From M0108 sp049654905 (GTDB lineage: Bacteria; Pseudomonadota; Gammaproteobacteria; Chromatiales; Chromatiaceae), in the NCBI GenBank assembly GCA_049654905.1, contig JBASIS010000114.1, positions 1-23,839 of the forward strand: DNA of 23,839 bases, in the 5' to 3' direction. Under the pieces are notes generated by a model that searched no databases, had not been told where the DNA came from, and was given only the letters and a program-made list of their open reading frames with translations. A program made the position numbers and the translations under genes. Below, one piece after another: positions 22,769 to 23,839 of the stretch (position 1 is the first letter of the stretch; each line of letters starts with the position of its first letter).

Positions 22769-22802
22769 GGAGCACGGGCATGCCCCTCGTGTCTGCCAGC
22801 GG

Positions 22803-23839
22803 TCAAGCCACCTCCACCCCCTCCACCCGCTGAAACCCCCGCGGCAACAGCCGCCCCCTTCTCCCCCGCTCCCCCTGGAAGGCATCCAGATCGGCGGGCT
22901 TGAGGCTATAGCGCCGCTTGCCGGCGATGATGACCAGGCCGCCGCCCTGATGAACCACCGCCAGGTGGCTGACCCGCTCCTGCTCCTCCCCCGGCTTGGC
23001 CTTAGGGATGGCGATGAGCTTGTTGCCCTTGCCCCGGGGCATCTCCGGCAGCTCGGCGATGGGGAATACCAGCAGATGCCCGCCGGAACCGATCACCGCC
23101 AGGCGGTCGGAACCACTGTTGAACACCAGCGGGGGTGGCATAACCCGAGCCCCTGCAGGCAGGCTCAGGACCGCCTTGCCACCCTTGGGCTTGGCCTGGA
23201 GGTCATCGAGGGTGGTGACGAAGCCATAGCCGGCATCACTGGCGAGGATGACCCGCTGGCCACCCTCGCCCCCCAGGACGGCGACGAAGCGGGCGCCCGG
23301 GGGCGGGGTCAGCTTGCCGGTGAGAGGTTCGCCCTGACCGCGCGCGGAAGGTAGGCTCATGGCGGGTAAGGAGTAGCTACGCCCGGTGCTGTCGAGAAAG
23401 ATGACAGCCTGATTGGATTTCAGCCGGGCGGCCGCGAGGTAGACGTCCCCGGCCTTGTAGGCCAGGCTGCTAGGGTCGATGTCGTGGCCCTTGGCGGCCC
23501 GCACCCAGCCCTTCTCGGACAGGACCACGGTGACCGGCTCGCTGGGGCTGAGTTCGCTGTCGTCGAGGGCGATGGCGAGGCGGGCCTCCTGGAGCGGCGA
23601 GCGCCGGTCGTCGCCATACTTGTCGGCATCCCGGCGGATCTCGTCCTGGATCAGGCCGCGCAGCGCGGTCTCGTCCCCCAGGAGGCGCGCCAGGCCATCG
23701 CGCTCCGCCGCCAACTCGGCCTGCTCGGCGCGGATGCGCATCTCCTCCAGGCGGGCGAGCTGGCGCAGCCGGGTGTTGAGGACATAGACGGCCTGGGCCT
23801 CGTCCAGGCCAAAGGCAGCCATGAGCACCGGCTTGGGTT
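22803..23839 (-). CDS. parC: DNA topoisomerase IV subunit A (C-terminal part, cut by window edge)
   Basis: ParC cuts and rejoins DNA in topoisomerase IV, which decatenates daughter chromosomes. The visible 345 or so residues are the end of the breakage-reunion domain (AFGLDEAQAVYVLNTRLRQL, then ARLEEM) and the C-terminal beta-pinwheel. Matches to E. coli ParC are obvious: SEPVTVVLSEKGWVRAAKGH, FLDSTGRSY, LPSARGQGEPLTGKL and GERGRRG near the end. The open frame continues past 23839, so the catalytic tyrosine lies outside the window. The GyrA box is absent, and the match to the ParC C-terminal domain separates it from GyrA. It is convergent with the cbb operon, with 34 bases between stops. Confidence 0.95.
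   Translation of the reverse strand, partial: PKPVLMAAFGLDEAQAVYVLNTRLRQLARLEEMRIRAEQAELAAERDGLARLLGDETALRGLIQDEIRRDADKYGDDRRSPLQEARLAIALDDSELSPSEPVTVVLSEKGWVRAAKGHDIDPSSLAYKAGDVYLAAARLKSNQAVIFLDSTGRSYSLPAMSLPSARGQGEPLTGKLTPPPGARFVAVLGGEGGQRVILASDAGYGFVTTLDDLQAKPKGGKAVLSLPAGARVMPPPLVFNSGSDRLAVIGSGGHLLVFPIAELPEMPRGKGNKLIAIPKAKPGEEQERVSHLAVVHQGGGLVIIAGKRRYSLKPADLDAFQGERGRRGRLLPRGFQRVEGVEVA

Noticed and set aside
22773..22794. GGGCATGCCC palindrome between the small cbb gene and parC as a bidirectional terminator
   Set aside because: The palindrome is short and lacks a T-run on either strand; it is too weak to call.

Overview
The window looks like a high-GC chromosome segment from an anoxygenic phototrophic gammaproteobacterium, most likely a purple sulfur bacterium (Chromatiaceae). 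The grounds are a full-length bchE (anaerobic bacteriochlorophyll E-ring cyclase), a form IA RuBisCO operon cbbLS-cbbQ-cbbO with divergent cbbR, a DsrC-superfamily protein, and gammaproteobacterial housekeeping genes (YoaA-type helicase next to tsaB, mrcB, yadGH, a yfcA-like permease, parC). No tRNA, rRNA, CRISPR array or intact insertion sequence was seen.

Layout. 1-1136 (-): an FtsX/MacB-type ABC exporter, ATPase plus the N-terminus of its permease, which runs off the left edge. 1224-2918 (-): bchE, with a perfect TGT-N12-ACA PpsR/CrtJ-type box just upstream. 3023-4308 (-): a two-gene unit encoding a fusion protein with a cysteine-free DsrC fold and a two-CBS-domain protein, preceded by an FNR-like box. 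4522-7202 (-): tsaB and a DinG/YoaA-type XPD-like helicase. 7337-10701 (-): mrcB (PBP1b) and an overlapping TPR lipoprotein, probably its LpoP-like activator. 10828-12563 (-): the yadGH ABC-2 exporter with a plausible terminator. 12650-13420 (+): a TSUP permease. 13460-14912: a graveyard of gene fragments (unknown C-terminus, 5'-truncated nhaR, internally deleted sua5, broken terC). 14997-15872 (+): a NaChBac-type sodium channel, followed by a frameshifted unidentified fragment. 16181-22768: divergent cbbR, then cbbL, cbbS, cbbQ, cbbO and a 98-residue conserved-looking protein. 22803 to the right edge (-): the C-terminal part of parC, convergent with the cbb operon.

How it works together. BchE and RuBisCO supply the pigment and carbon-fixation sides of anaerobic photoautotrophy; CbbQ (AAA+) and CbbO (VWA adaptor) form the RuBisCO activase. 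The cbbS-cbbQ and cbbQ-cbbO spacers hold large inverted repeats that may lower expression of the activase relative to RuBisCO. The least explained pieces are the DsrC-like/CBS pair, which resembles a sensory or regulatory unit rather than a sulfur carrier, and the small protein after cbbO.
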